Notes under the pieces: generated by a model | What the model was told of the DNA's origin: nothing | Seen by the model: the letters and a program-made list of their open reading frames with translations, nothing else | Database searches by the model: none | Program-made: the position numbers and the translations under genes | NCBI GenBank assembly: GCA_965216905.1 | Contig: OZ244213.1 | Location: 62,001-126,000, forward strand | DNA from: G965216905 sp965216905 | GTDB taxonomy: Bacteria; Actinomycetota; Acidimicrobiia; Spongiisociales; ZC4RG35 | Direction of reading: 5' to 3' | DNA: 64,000 nucleotides | Shown here: positions 8,909 through 17,555 of the stretch, in pieces | Numbering within the stretch: the stretch's first letter is position 1 | Layout of the letters: the number at the start of each line of letters is the position of its first letter

Positions 8909-10135
8909 GTGGCCCGTGCACTCGTCATCCTTCCCACCGGCGGCTACCACACCGCCGACTATCTCGGAGCGGCCAACGCGCTCGGCATCGAGCTGACGAT
9001 CGCATCCGAGCAGCCCGATCTGCTGGCGGATCCGGACCGCTTCGTCCTCATCGATTGCGGCCGACCCGAGGAGTCGGCCGAGGCGATCATCGATCTGGCG
9101 GTGAAGACTCCGATCGACGCGATCGTGGCGGCCGATGATGCGGGTGTCGAGATCGCCGCCAGAGCCGCCTCGCGTCTGGGGCTGCCTGCGCACTCGCCGC
9201 GAGCGGCGGCGCTCAGTCGCAACAAGGCGGCACTCCGCCGGCAGTTGTCGAACTCGGAGGTGGCCCAACCGGCATTCGAGGTCGTGACGCCCGGCGCCGC
9301 CGAAGCGGCCGCCCGGCGGCTCGGTTTCCCGGTGGTGGTGAAGCCTCGCACGCTTACCGCCAGCCGAGGAGTCATCCGAGCGGACGATCCCGAGGACCTG
9401 ACCGAGGCCGTGGAGCACCTGCAAGAGATCAGATCAGAGGCCGGTGAGGACACCGAATCGCCGCTGGTCGTCGAGCGTTTCGTCCCGGGCGCCGAGTTCA
9501 GCCTGGAAGGCGTCACCTGGGATGGAGAGCTGGAGGTCCTGGCCGTCATGGAGAAGCCCGACCCGCTCGACGGTCCGTATTTCCAGGAAACGATGTTCGT
9601 GACGCCGCCCCGCATCTCCGAACAGACCCGTCGGGGCATCGTCGACACGGTTCGCCGGGCGGTCCGCGCCCTCGGGTTCGGAGATGGGCCGGTGCACGCC
9701 GAGATCAGGGTCGGTCGGGACGGTCCGGTCCTCATCGAGGCCGCAGCCCGGACCATCGGTGGTCTGTGCGGGCGGGCGCTGCGATTTGGGCTGATGGGCA
9801 CGTCTCTCGAGGCGGTGGTGCTCCGGAACGCGCTGGGGATGCGGCGCCGGTTGCCCCCGAACTCCGGTGCGGCCGGCGCCTCGATGATTCCCATTCCCGC
9901 AGCTGGGATGCTCGAGTCAGTCGACGGTGTCGATGCGGCCACCGCCATGCCGGGGGTGGTCGATGTCGAGATCTCAGCGGCTCCCGGGGCGTCGGTGGCC
10001 CCGCCTCCCCACGGCGACCGCTACCTCGGATTCATCATCGCCCGCGGCGACGACACCGATCAGGTGATCGACCGGCTCCGTCGAGCCACCGAGGCGATCC
10101 GAGTGACGGTGGCACCGTCCGATGCGGTTCGATGA
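8909..10135 (+). CDS. ATP-grasp domain protein
   Basis: The 408-residue enzyme has a Rossmann-like N-terminus (ALVILPTGGYHTADYLGAA), a PreATP-grasp segment, and an ATP-grasp core with GFPVVVKPRTLTASRGV (about 147-163), VERFVPGAEFSLEGV and the metal-binding end HAEIRV..GPVLIEAAARTIGG. Such enzymes join a carboxylate to an amine or thiol through an acyl phosphate. The C-terminal part resembles carbamoyl-phosphate-synthase/biotin-carboxylase-like ligases of the carboxylate-amine type. The substrate is unknown. GTG 8909 is chosen because of the TACGCT box seven bases upstream. No neighbour suggests a pathway. Confidence 0.88.
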   Translation: MARALVILPTGGYHTADYLGAANALGIELTIASEQPDLLADPDRFVLIDCGRPEESAEAIIDLAVKTPIDAIVAADDAGVEIAARAASRLGLPAHSPRAAALSRNKAALRRQLSNSEVAQPAFEVVTPGAAEAAARRLGFPVVVKPRTLTASRGVIRADDPEDLTEAVEHLQEIRSEAGEDTESPLVVERFVPGAEFSLEGVTWDGELEVLAVMEKPDPLDGPYFQETMFVTPPRISEQTRRGIVDTVRRAVRALGFGDGPVHAEIRVGRDGPVLIEAAARTIGGLCGRALRFGLMGTSLEAVVLRNALGMRRRLPPNSGAAGASMIPIPAAGMLESVDGVDAATAMPGVVDVEISAAPGASVAPPPHGDRYLGFIIARGDDTDQVIDRLRRATEAIRVTVAPSDAVR

Positions 10136-10189
10136 CGCCGGCGAATCCGGCCGGCGACGCCCGGAGGATCTCCCGAGACCGAGCCCGTC

Positions 10190-11296
10190 TCAACCCCAGC
10201 GGGTGATGACCGTCGGCTGTTGGTCGACCGGCGAACGGTCGGAGGACCACGGCGCGGTGGGTGCGTCGATCACGTGGGCGAGCCTCAACAGCACGGTGTC
10301 GTAGTTCACCCGCCAGCCGGCGAAGTCACGCCAGGCTTGGTCGAGGTCGTCCTTCAGCGGGATTCCGGCGTCGGCCAGAGCCCGTACCGCCGAGTCGTAC
10401 TCCGCCCTTCCGATCGCGATCGGATCGTCGGGAGCGGGATCCGGGTCGTATGCCACTCCGAAGAAGTCGGCGATGTGGCGGAGGGCGACGAAGCCGCTCC
10501 GGATGCAGATCTGGGCGCGCGGATCCGGCCCGCGGTCGATGGTGGACACCCGCAAGGCGGCCGCATCCATCACCGTGGCTGCCGCGGTGAGCCAAGAACG
10601 CTCCGGGACGGGCGAGCGGAGCCACACCAGCATCGGATAGGTGGTGTGGCTCTCATCCAGGTCGGCGAACCACGACTCCCACTGCACCCATTCGTCGCCG
10701 AGTTGGGTCGACCAGCCGATCCGTTCGAACCGGCTCAACATCTCCACCGCCGAAGGGGGCGTTCCGGCCCGAACATCGAGCAACGCCACGGCCTGCTCGC
10801 GCCGGGAGAACGCGGCATACAGGCTCGGAAGGAACGACACCAGCAAGGCCACCAGTCCGAATCCGATGGCGGCTTCCGAGAACGCCATCGTCCGGTGGAG
10901 GGTCGACTCGAGGGGGGCCGACCCCAGCGTGAGCAAGGACGAGCCGCTCACCCACCAGGCCTCGGAGGGCGGGCCGTATCCGGTCGCCCAGAACAGGGCG
11001 GCGTAGCCGACGATCACCATGACGAGCCACACACCGGCGAGCGCGAACACGGTCATCGGAACGAAGAGCGCCAGCACCCGGTCACGTCGATGGAACGAGC
11101 CGAATGACACCAGCCGGAAGAGTCGTCGACCGGCCTTGAAGACCAACGACGTCATCCAACTCCCAGCCGAGCGGGGTAAGACGAACGTCCGCAGGGTCGA
11201 GAGCAGCGTTGTCGCGATCAGCAGCCCACCCGCCGCGCCCACGAGGATGCGGATGGCCACCATGGTCAGCAGACCGGTGTGTCTTGATTCGGCCAC
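10190..11296 (-). CDS. Membrane protein with potassium-channel-like pore region
   Basis: The 368-residue product has a first helix at about 13-35, a second at about 75-105, a short amphipathic segment with WWVSGSSLLTLGSAP at about 117-131, and a third helix at about 143-165; a soluble domain of about 200 residues follows. The helix-P-loop-helix order and TLGSA recall a two-helix K+ channel pore, whose filter is normally T(V/I)GYG. The filter is not canonical, so ion selectivity is uncertain. The soluble part (WxxWESWFADLDESHTTYP) is unrecognised. The start is uncertain: GTG 11296 or ATG 11263; neither has a clear ribosome site. Confidence 0.75.
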   Translation of the reverse strand: MAESRHTGLLTMVAIRILVGAAGGLLIATTLLSTLRTFVLPRSAGSWMTSLVFKAGRRLFRLVSFGSFHRRDRVLALFVPMTVFALAGVWLVMVIVGYAALFWATGYGPPSEAWWVSGSSLLTLGSAPLESTLHRTMAFSEAAIGFGLVALLVSFLPSLYAAFSRREQAVALLDVRAGTPPSAVEMLSRFERIGWSTQLGDEWVQWESWFADLDESHTTYPMLVWLRSPVPERSWLTAAATVMDAAALRVSTIDRGPDPRAQICIRSGFVALRHIADFFGVAYDPDPAPDDPIAIGRAEYDSAVRALADAGIPLKDDLDQAWRDFAGWRVNYDTVLLRLAHVIDAPTAPWSSDRSPVDQQPTVITRWG

Positions 11297-11486
11297 ATCC
11301 GATGAGTCCGAGGCGTTGCGATCTCGCCGGTCTCGCTCGAACCGCCAGGGCTGCGTTCGACTCCGACAACCGGGACCCCGAGTGAGATCGCGATTCTTCC
11401 CGCCGACCCGATGGCGGCGTCTCCTGCCGGTGCGTCTCCACCCGACGTGAGCACGACGTTTCTGCGCATTGCGGAGCGCTGCAAGA

Positions 11487-11492
11487 TAGCGT
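11487..11492 (+). promoter_or_regulatory. Putative -10 box (TAGCGT), leaderless start
   Basis: TAGCGT ends seven bases before the lipoprotein ATG at 11500. Confidence 0.55.
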
Positions 11493-11499
11493 CGAACCC

Positions 11500-12771
11500 A
11501 TGGTGTCGACGTCCCGGCCGACCAGTCGATGGTCCGGGCAGCGGTTCGTCTGGACCGTGCTGGCCGCAGCGCTCGCTGTGGCGTGTAGCCCGGAGTCGCT
11601 GCCGGATGCCTCCGAAACCCCGACGTCGTCGACCTCCGCCGCCGCGAACGGCCGGCGCGTCGGCGGGCTGTTGATCACCGGCGACGACGGCGCGGTATAC
11701 ATCGTTTCCCGCGATGGGAATCTCATCCACACGGTCTCGGAGGGCACCGCCGACAGCTCCACCTCCATCTCGGTTCAGCCGACGCCATCGCTCGACAGCT
11801 CGATGATCGCCTACACCGCGGACGTCGAGTCCGACGATGCGTCACGGCTCTGGTCGACCGTCGAGACGAGGGCCGTCACACCGGGCTTCGCACCGTTCTT
11901 CTATCACTGGAGCCCCGGCGGACGACGCCTGGTGTCGCTGGGCAACGATCCTGGCGGAGGGGTCGGAGCCCGAATCGTCGAGTTGCCCGAGCGTTCGATC
12001 ACCGACCTCGGCCCGGCGAGGCCACACTTCCTCGCATGGTCTCCGGATGGCCGGTGGCTGGCGGCTCACCGCAACGCACGCGAGTTGGTGGTGATCGATG
12101 CCCACGCCGCGACCGAAGCGCCCATGGTCCTTTCGGTGAACACGGCGGCGTTTCAGTCCCCGGATTGGCTCGACCCCTCAACGGTGGTCGCGGCCGTGAC
12201 GACCTCGACGATCGAAGCGTCGATCGAATCCAGCCCACTCCCCGCCGCCGCCGAGATCGTGGCCATTCCGATCGACGGTGGCGGGACTACCACCCTCGCT
12301 CCCGCCGGCGCCTTCAACGCGTTCGCGGTGTCCCCGGACCGACAACGACTGGCACTGCTGACCGGGTCGGTGGCACCGGTGCTGGTGGGAAGACTCGATG
12401 TGATCCACCTGGCGACCGGAGACCGCCAAACCGTCGACGACGGGACGGTGGCGACATTCCAGTGGAGCCCGGACTCGACGAGGCTGTTGTTCGCCGCCGT
12501 CGGCGGCGACGGACGCCTGAGCCCGGGTGTGTGGGATGGCAGCGGGATCACGACCTTCCCCGCCTATCGTCCGACCCCCGTGTTCGTCGAGCAATACCTT
12601 CCCTTCTGGGGACAGTACGTTCGCCACGATCAACCCTGGTCGCCGGAGTCGGACGCCTTCGCCTACGCCCGGGTCGGCGACGACGGCTCGGCGGAGGTCG
12701 TGGTCCAGGATCTGGACGACATGCAACCGGTCCGAGTGACCTCGGGACACCACGTGACCTGGCTGCAATGA
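11500..12771 (+). CDS. Beta-propeller lipoprotein
   Basis: The 423-residue product begins with a positively charged signal peptide and the lipobox LAVAC at about residues 25-29, then a Ser/Thr/Pro linker. The rest is a set of TolB/WD40-like blades marked by WSPGGRRLVSL, WSPDGRWLAA, VSPDRQRLALL and WSPDSTRLLFAA, each about 50 residues apart. It should be anchored on the outer face of the cytoplasmic membrane and act in binding or scaffolding; no catalytic residues are apparent. It stands alone between a membrane protein on the other strand and thiN. Confidence 0.87.
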   Translation: MVSTSRPTSRWSGQRFVWTVLAAALAVACSPESLPDASETPTSSTSAAANGRRVGGLLITGDDGAVYIVSRDGNLIHTVSEGTADSSTSISVQPTPSLDSSMIAYTADVESDDASRLWSTVETRAVTPGFAPFFYHWSPGGRRLVSLGNDPGGGVGARIVELPERSITDLGPARPHFLAWSPDGRWLAAHRNARELVVIDAHAATEAPMVLSVNTAAFQSPDWLDPSTVVAAVTTSTIEASIESSPLPAAAEIVAIPIDGGGTTTLAPAGAFNAFAVSPDRQRLALLTGSVAPVLVGRLDVIHLATGDRQTVDDGTVATFQWSPDSTRLLFAAVGGDGRLSPGVWDGSGITTFPAYRPTPVFVEQYLPFWGQYVRHDQPWSPESDAFAYARVGDDGSAEVVVQDLDDMQPVRVTSGHHVTWLQ

Positions 12772-12785
12772 TGTCCGCGCTCCCC

Positions 12786-12814
12786 CGTCTTACGCGCCGG
12801 CTGCGACTAAGACG
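12786..12814 (+). terminator. Hairpin with short T tract after the lipoprotein gene
   Basis: CGTCTTA (12786-12792) pairs perfectly with TAAGACG (12808-12814), and the inner CGC/GCG extends the stem with a two-base bulge. ATTTTG follows. It may be a weak intrinsic terminator for the upstream gene or a leader hairpin of thiN, whose GGAGGA lies 13 bases downstream. Confidence 0.45.
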
Positions 12815-12835
12815 ATTTTGTCATTTGGAGGATGC

Positions 12836-13465
12836 ATGGCCACTGCCGTCGTGATCGTGGACGGAGATCCACCCGGACCATCCGTTCTCGACGAACTGCC
12901 GGACGACCCCTGGGTCGTCGCCGTCGACGGTGGACTGGACCACGCCACCCGGCTCGGGTTGACGGTCGATCGAGTGGTCGGCGACATGGACTCCGTCTCG
13001 CCGGAGGGACTGGCCACCATCGATCCGTCTCGGCTCGACCCGTACCCAACCGACAAGGACGCAACCGACCTCGAGCTGGCCATGAATGCGGCCGCAGCGG
13101 TGGCGGAACGCGTGATCGTCGTCGGGGGGACCGGAGGCCGGCTCGACCATCTGATCGGGAATGTCACGATCCTGTGCTCCGACCGTTACGCCGCCGTCGA
13201 CATCGAGTGGGTGTCGAACTCCGGTCGGGCGTTCGTGGTTCGTTCGCACGTCGACCTCCACGGCGTGCCCGGCCAGATCGTCAGCCTCCTCCCGATGGGA
13301 GGCGATGCCGCAGGTGTGACCACGGCGGGGCTGCGCTGGCCACTCGAAGACGCCCGCCTGCGGTTTGGCACCAGCCGGGGCGTGAGTAACGAATTCACAT
13401 CTCCGGTCGCGCGGGTCTCACTCCGCTCCGGTGTCCTGCTGGTCGTCCAACCCGACCTCACCTGA
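12836..13465 (+). CDS. thiN: Thiamine diphosphokinase
   Basis: The 209-residue enzyme transfers pyrophosphate from ATP to thiamine to give thiamine diphosphate. Family motifs are present in order: VAVDGGLDHA (about 27-36), VGDMDSV (about 48-54), YPTDKDATDLELAM (about 69-82) and VGGTGGRLDHLIGN (about 97-110), followed by the beta-rich C-terminal thiamine-binding domain. ATG 12836 is preferred because GGAGGA is four bases upstream. Its last 48 bases overlap the end of the convergent dehydrogenase gene. Thiamine diphosphate is the cofactor of MenD, also in this window. Confidence 0.93.
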   Translation: MATAVVIVDGDPPGPSVLDELPDDPWVVAVDGGLDHATRLGLTVDRVVGDMDSVSPEGLATIDPSRLDPYPTDKDATDLELAMNAAAAVAERVIVVGGTGGRLDHLIGNVTILCSDRYAAVDIEWVSNSGRAFVVRSHVDLHGVPGQIVSLLPMGGDAAGVTTAGLRWPLEDARLRFGTSRGVSNEFTSPVARVSLRSGVLLVVQPDLT

Positions 13466-14431
13466 TCGGTAGACGTCCGGATTCGCGCACCGGATCATCG
13501 GCTCCCCGGCGACTCCGGCGGCGAGGTTGTCGACCGCCAGCCCGAGCATTCGTCGACGGGCCGACCGAGAAGCACTGGCGATGTGCGGAACGATGAGACA
13601 GTTGGGTTGGCCATGAAGCGGGTGGTCGGCGGGCAGGGGCTCCGGATCGGTGACGTCGAGGGCAGCTCCTGCGATGGTCCCATCCTCCAGCGCTCCGAGG
13701 AGCGCATCGGTGTCCACCACCGGCCCTCGAGCCACATTCACCAGCGTCGACGTGGGCTTCATCGATGCCAGCTCACCCGGCCCGATCAGCTGATGGGTTT
13801 CGGGCGTCAGCGGCACCGCGATCACGACGTGGTCGGCTTCTGCCAGGAGATCGTCGAGGCTCCGGTACGACACTCGGAGCGCGGCCTCGATGTGGGGGCG
13901 CCGGCTGCGGCTCGTGTAGAGCACGCGCATGTCGAACCCGGCCGCCCGACGTGCCACGGCCGAGCCGATCGCTCCCAGACCGACGATGCCCAACGTCGAC
14001 CCGTGAAGGTCACCACCGATGAAGATGTCGTGTCGCCACTCCTCCCATGCACCGGATCGAGCGAACGTGGCGGCCTCGGGGAGGCGCCTGACCACGGCCG
14101 CCATGAGCGCGAAGGCTGCATCGGCGGTCGCTTCGGTGAGGACGCCCGGCGTGTGTCCCACCGCGATTCGCCGCGCCGTGCATGCTTCGACGTCGATGTT
14201 GTCCACGCCGGCAGCCAGCTGAGAGATCACCCGCAGCCGGGGTGCGGTATCGATCGTCTCCACATCCAGGCGATCGGTCAGGAAGGACAGCAGGGCATGG
14301 GCATCGCCCAACTCGTCGACGAATCGAGCACGCGGCATCGAAGTCGGCTCCGAATGCATCACAATCTCATGGTCCTGGGCGAGCCCCTTCAGAAGGTCTT
14401 CGCCGATCCACCGAGTCACCAGAATCTTCAC
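13418..14431 (-). CDS. D-2-hydroxyacid dehydrogenase (glyoxylate/hydroxypyruvate reductase-like)
   Basis: The 337-residue protein has the NAD(P)-binding motif GLGAIGSAVARR (about 150-161) and the catalytic Arg in VNVARGPVV. The family's Glu is in DVTDPEPLP and the catalytic His in VPHIASAS. This set reduces 2-oxoacids such as glyoxylate or hydroxypyruvate. The start GTG 14431 puts the first strand KILVTRW at the N-terminus as in homologues; the longer ATG frame at 14455 is less likely. No clear ribosome site is seen. The 3' end overlaps thiN on the other strand by 48 bases. Confidence 0.91.
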   Translation of the reverse strand: MKILVTRWIGEDLLKGLAQDHEIVMHSEPTSMPRARFVDELGDAHALLSFLTDRLDVETIDTAPRLRVISQLAAGVDNIDVEACTARRIAVGHTPGVLTEATADAAFALMAAVVRRLPEAATFARSGAWEEWRHDIFIGGDLHGSTLGIVGLGAIGSAVARRAAGFDMRVLYTSRSRRPHIEAALRVSYRSLDDLLAEADHVVIAVPLTPETHQLIGPGELASMKPTSTLVNVARGPVVDTDALLGALEDGTIAGAALDVTDPEPLPADHPLHGQPNCLIVPHIASASRSARRRMLGLAVDNLAAGVAGEPMIRCANPDVYRSGEVGLDDQQDTGAE

Positions 14432-14519
14432 GGACCCCCAACCGGACGCGTCCACCAGAGGCTATCAATCGCCCGGCAGGCAGGCGCGGCTGCCGGCTGG
14501 AAGCGGGCCGGCCTGCGGG

Positions 14520-14525
14520 TAGCTT
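14520..14525 (+). promoter_or_regulatory. Putative -10 box (TAGCTT), leaderless start
   Basis: TAGCTT ends seven bases before GTG 14533 and fixes the start of the L,D-transpeptidase. Confidence 0.55.
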
Positions 14526-14532
14526 GAACGGG

Positions 14533-15357
14533 GTGCAGCGGGCAGCCGTTCGATTCCGACAGATGGTTGCGGCGTGCGTCGTCGCAATCGCAGTGACATC
14601 ATGCGCCGCCACCCCGGTCGCGAACTCCAGCGACGTGGAGGACGCGACGGATGCGCCAACCACCACACATCCAGGCGCTGCCTCGATCGCGTCGGCCGAG
14701 CCACCACCGCAGCAGCGCCGCGCCGACGCCGAGACCGTCGGAGGGGACGAACCGGCGCCGCTGGGTCGGGCGGCTCGCTCGGACCGGCCACTCGAGGTAT
14801 ACGCACGCGCCGCCGATCCGCGGCCATGGACCACGCTGGCCGCGCACACGGATCTTGGGACCCCTCGGGTGGTCGCCGTCCTCGATGGTCCCGTCGACGG
14901 CTGGTTGGAGGTTGCGCTGCCGATCCGCCCCAACGGCAGCAAGGGTTGGGTTCGCGCCGCCGACGTGCAACTGTTCGACGTCGATCGGCACGTCGAAGTC
15001 GACCTCTCCGATCGACGGCTGGTCGTGTCCGACCACGGGGGTCCGGTGCTCGAGACCGACGTCGCCATCGGTGGGCCCGGCAGCCCCACCCCCGTCGGCT
15101 CCTTCTACATCACCGACTCGGTGAGGTTGACGGATCCGACGGGTCCCTGGGGTCCCCACGCCTTTGGACTCTCGGCATACTCCGACACGATCACCGAGTT
15201 CAACGGCGGCGACGGGATCATCGGAATCCACGGCACCAACCGTCCATCCTCGATCGGATCGAACCGTTCGCTCGGCTGTGTTCGTGTCCCGAACGAGGTG
15301 GCCGTCCGCCTCTCCGAACTGCTGTCGGCCGGGGTACCGGTCGAGATCGTCAGGTGA
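14533..15357 (+). CDS. L,D-transpeptidase (YkuD) lipoprotein
   Basis: The 274-residue product begins with a short signal peptide and lipobox (AVTSC). A Pro/Ala-rich linker follows, then an SH3-like segment (PRVVAVLDGPVDGWLEVALP), and a YkuD catalytic domain. The catalytic motif IGIHGTN followed by SLGCVRV (His, Ser, Gly, Cys, Arg) is intact near residues 235-265. These enzymes form 3-3 peptide cross-links in peptidoglycan on the outer side of the membrane. GTG 14533 is supported by the TAGCTT box seven bases upstream; a longer frame from 14182 would run antisense through the dehydrogenase gene. The 3' end overlaps the EAL-HDOD gene by eight bases. Confidence 0.92.
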   Translation: MQRAAVRFRQMVAACVVAIAVTSCAATPVANSSDVEDATDAPTTTHPGAASIASAEPPPQQRRADAETVGGDEPAPLGRAARSDRPLEVYARAADPRPWTTLAAHTDLGTPRVVAVLDGPVDGWLEVALPIRPNGSKGWVRAADVQLFDVDRHVEVDLSDRRLVVSDHGGPVLETDVAIGGPGSPTPVGSFYITDSVRLTDPTGPWGPHAFGLSAYSDTITEFNGGDGIIGIHGTNRPSSIGSNRSLGCVRVPNEVAVRLSELLSAGVPVEIVR

Positions 15358-16561
15358 ACGAGCGAGTCAGAACGGTCATACGCGATGACCAGTCGATGGC
15401 CGTGAAGTAGGCATTCGACACGACGTCGAGATCGAATCCATGCCGGCTGACGTCTTCCCACCTGGCTCGCTCGTATGCCAGGGTGGCGGCGAGCGCCTCA
15501 CCCTTGTCGCCGGTCCGCGAAGTCAGCGCTTCGGCAATCTCCCCCGGCACCGGTGCATCGGCCAACACGTCCTCCATCGGAAGATCGGACAGGGCGTCCA
15601 GCACGCTCAGCACTCCCGCCGAGAAGTACGACAGCGGGTCCGCCCGGCCGGCGGCGACCGCCATCGACTCGCACATACGAGCCCGTGTGAGCGCCAGGTT
15701 GACCAGCTCCGGAGCGACCTGCGGAGTGTCGGAGAGCGCAACCGCCGTGGCCAGCTCGATGATCCGCGCGGTTCCCAGCCGATCGACCGCCACCTGCACC
15801 GACGAGATGGCCCGAGGTAACCCGATGATCGGCGAGTTCAGCACCGCCAGCAGTGATCGAGCCAGGGCGGGGTACCGGTCGATGGCCCGGGCCACCTCGG
15901 ATGCGTCGGGTACGTGACGGTGAAGGTCGGTCAACATGGCGACAACGTGACGATGCCGGTCGGCGGTGCTCCCGGACATCATCTCCGGCCGTGCGAAGAA
16001 GTAGCCCTGGAACAGCTCGAACCCGAGGGACTGACACCGAGCGAGCGACTCGCGGGTCTCGACCTTCTCGGCCAGGAGAATCAGCCCGGTACTGCGCAGG
16101 GTCTCCGCCGTCCGGCCCAGCTGGTCATCGTCGTGCTCCAGGACATCGACCTTGACGATGTCGGCCTGCGTCAGGAGCAGATCCCGGCCACCACCGAGCA
16201 TGAAATCGTCGAGCGCCACCCGGTACCCCTTTTTCCGGAGATCGGCCAGTGCGGAGATGAGTAAGCCATCGGGCTCGACATCCTCGAGCACCTCGACGCC
16301 CAATCGACGCGGTGAGTACGACATCACGGTGTCACCGAAGAGAACCTCGCGTGGCATGTTGACGTATCCGACGAGTCCGTCGAGCCGGTCGACCCGATCG
16401 ATGTCGCCAAATGCCCCGTCGAGCACCGCCATGGTGGCACCCACCGGGTCGTCGAACACGGCAGTACGAGTTCCCGCCGAGCGATACAGCACCTCGTAGG
16501 CGGCGACCCGCTCGGAGGTGTCGAAGATGGGCTGTCTGGCAAAACAGGTGTCGACCTTCAC
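15350..16561 (-). CDS. EAL-HDOD signalling protein
   Basis: The roughly 403-residue protein opens with the YuxH-type N-terminus FARQPIFDTSERVAAYEVLYRS and an EAL-like domain to about residue 205. An HDOD domain (about 210-380) follows. Several EAL residues remain (EVL, NMP, EVLE, DD, K in VKVDV, QGYFF), but the DDFGTG loop reads DDFMLG, so c-di-GMP hydrolysis is doubtful and it may only bind nucleotide or protein partners. HDOD domains serve as signalling scaffolds. The start is GTG 16561 or TTG 16570. TACGGT at 16616-16621 on this strand could be the -10 box. Confidence 0.88.
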   Translation of the reverse strand: MKVDTCFARQPIFDTSERVAAYEVLYRSAGTRTAVFDDPVGATMAVLDGAFGDIDRVDRLDGLVGYVNMPREVLFGDTVMSYSPRRLGVEVLEDVEPDGLLISALADLRKKGYRVALDDFMLGGGRDLLLTQADIVKVDVLEHDDDQLGRTAETLRSTGLILLAEKVETRESLARCQSLGFELFQGYFFARPEMMSGSTADRHRHVVAMLTDLHRHVPDASEVARAIDRYPALARSLLAVLNSPIIGLPRAISSVQVAVDRLGTARIIELATAVALSDTPQVAPELVNLALTRARMCESMAVAAGRADPLSYFSAGVLSVLDALSDLPMEDVLADAPVPGEIAEALTSRTGDKGEALAATLAYERARWEDVSRHGFDLDVVSNAYFTAIDWSSRMTVLTRSFT

Positions 16562-16630
16562 GCTGCTCAACCAGTCGGCGCATGGGCTCCCCGCTTCAGT
16601 GGTTTGGGCAGGCAGACCGTACCGGTCGGC

Positions 16631-17539
16631 TCACTCCCCTCCGGCCAGCATCCTCCCCAGCAGCTCCAGCTCGCCAAACGATGACACCAAGACCTCGCTC
16701 GGCTCGACGGTGCGAATCTCCTCGATGTGATCGGCGACGTCCTCGACCGTCGGGGATGAGCCCGCACCGGCGAACCAGCCCGGTCCGAGGCCGACGAAGA
16801 AGCGCGCAAACCGGCCGCCCCCCGCCGTGAAGATCTCATGGGTCAACTGGTTCTCGTCGGAGCACAGATACACGACCATGGGCATCACCATGGATGGATT
16901 CGCCAGGTCGGCGAGCGGTCCGAGCAGCTCCTTGGTCATCCGTGTCCCGGCCACCGGAGCGATCACGTTGGACGTGATGCCGTACTTGGCGCCTTCGATC
17001 GCCAGCACATTCGACAGTCCGACCAAACCCATCTTGGCGGCGCCGTAGTTCGCCTGACCGAAGTTCCCGAGCAAACCGGAGTTCGAGGACGTGAACACGA
17101 ACCGCCCGTGACCACGCTCCTTCATGATTCGAAACGCCGGCATCGATACCCAGAACGCCCCCCGCAGGTGAACGTCGAGAACCGAGGTTACGTCGTCGGC
17201 CGTGAGGTTGGCAAACGAACGATCGCGCAGGATCCCGGCGTTGTTCACCACGATGTCCACCGACCCGTACTCGGCCACCGCCAGTTCCACGACCGCCGCT
17301 CCCCCATCGGGGTCGGCGATGGAGTGATGGCTGGCCACGGCCGTCCCACCGGCATCCTCGATCTCGGCGACGACGGCATCCGCCGCCCGCATATCTGGAT
17401 CCGATCCGTCGACCGCCGAGCCGACGTCGTTCACGACGACGCGAGCCCCGCGCCGGGCCAACTCGATCGCATATGCCCGGCCCAGACCCCGCCCGGCGCC
17501 GGTGACGATCGCAACCCGATCGTCGAACGAAATCGTCAT
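16631..17539 (-). CDS. SDR oxidoreductase, (3R)-hydroxyacyl-CoA dehydrogenase-like
   Basis: The 302-residue protein has the cofactor motif TGAGRGLGRAYA (about 14-25), NNAGILRDRSF, the catalytic Ser in TSSNSG and Tyr/Lys in YGAAKMG. The ILRDRSFANLTxxDxxxVxDVHLxGAF segment and the extended C-terminus resemble the dehydrogenase unit of peroxisomal multifunctional enzyme 2, which oxidises (3R)-hydroxyacyl-CoA. GGGAGGA precedes ATG 17539. The acyl-CoA dehydrogenase stop is 16 bases upstream, so the two form an operon for acyl-CoA breakdown. Confidence 0.9.
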   Translation of the reverse strand: MTISFDDRVAIVTGAGRGLGRAYAIELARRGARVVVNDVGSAVDGSDPDMRAADAVVAEIEDAGGTAVASHHSIADPDGGAAVVELAVAEYGSVDIVVNNAGILRDRSFANLTADDVTSVLDVHLRGAFWVSMPAFRIMKERGHGRFVFTSSNSGLLGNFGQANYGAAKMGLVGLSNVLAIEGAKYGITSNVIAPVAGTRMTKELLGPLADLANPSMVMPMVVYLCSDENQLTHEIFTAGGGRFARFFVGLGPGWFAGAGSSPTVEDVADHIEEIRTVEPSEVLVSSFGELELLGRMLAGGE

Positions 17540-17555
17540 GTGGTCCTCCCTTCGC

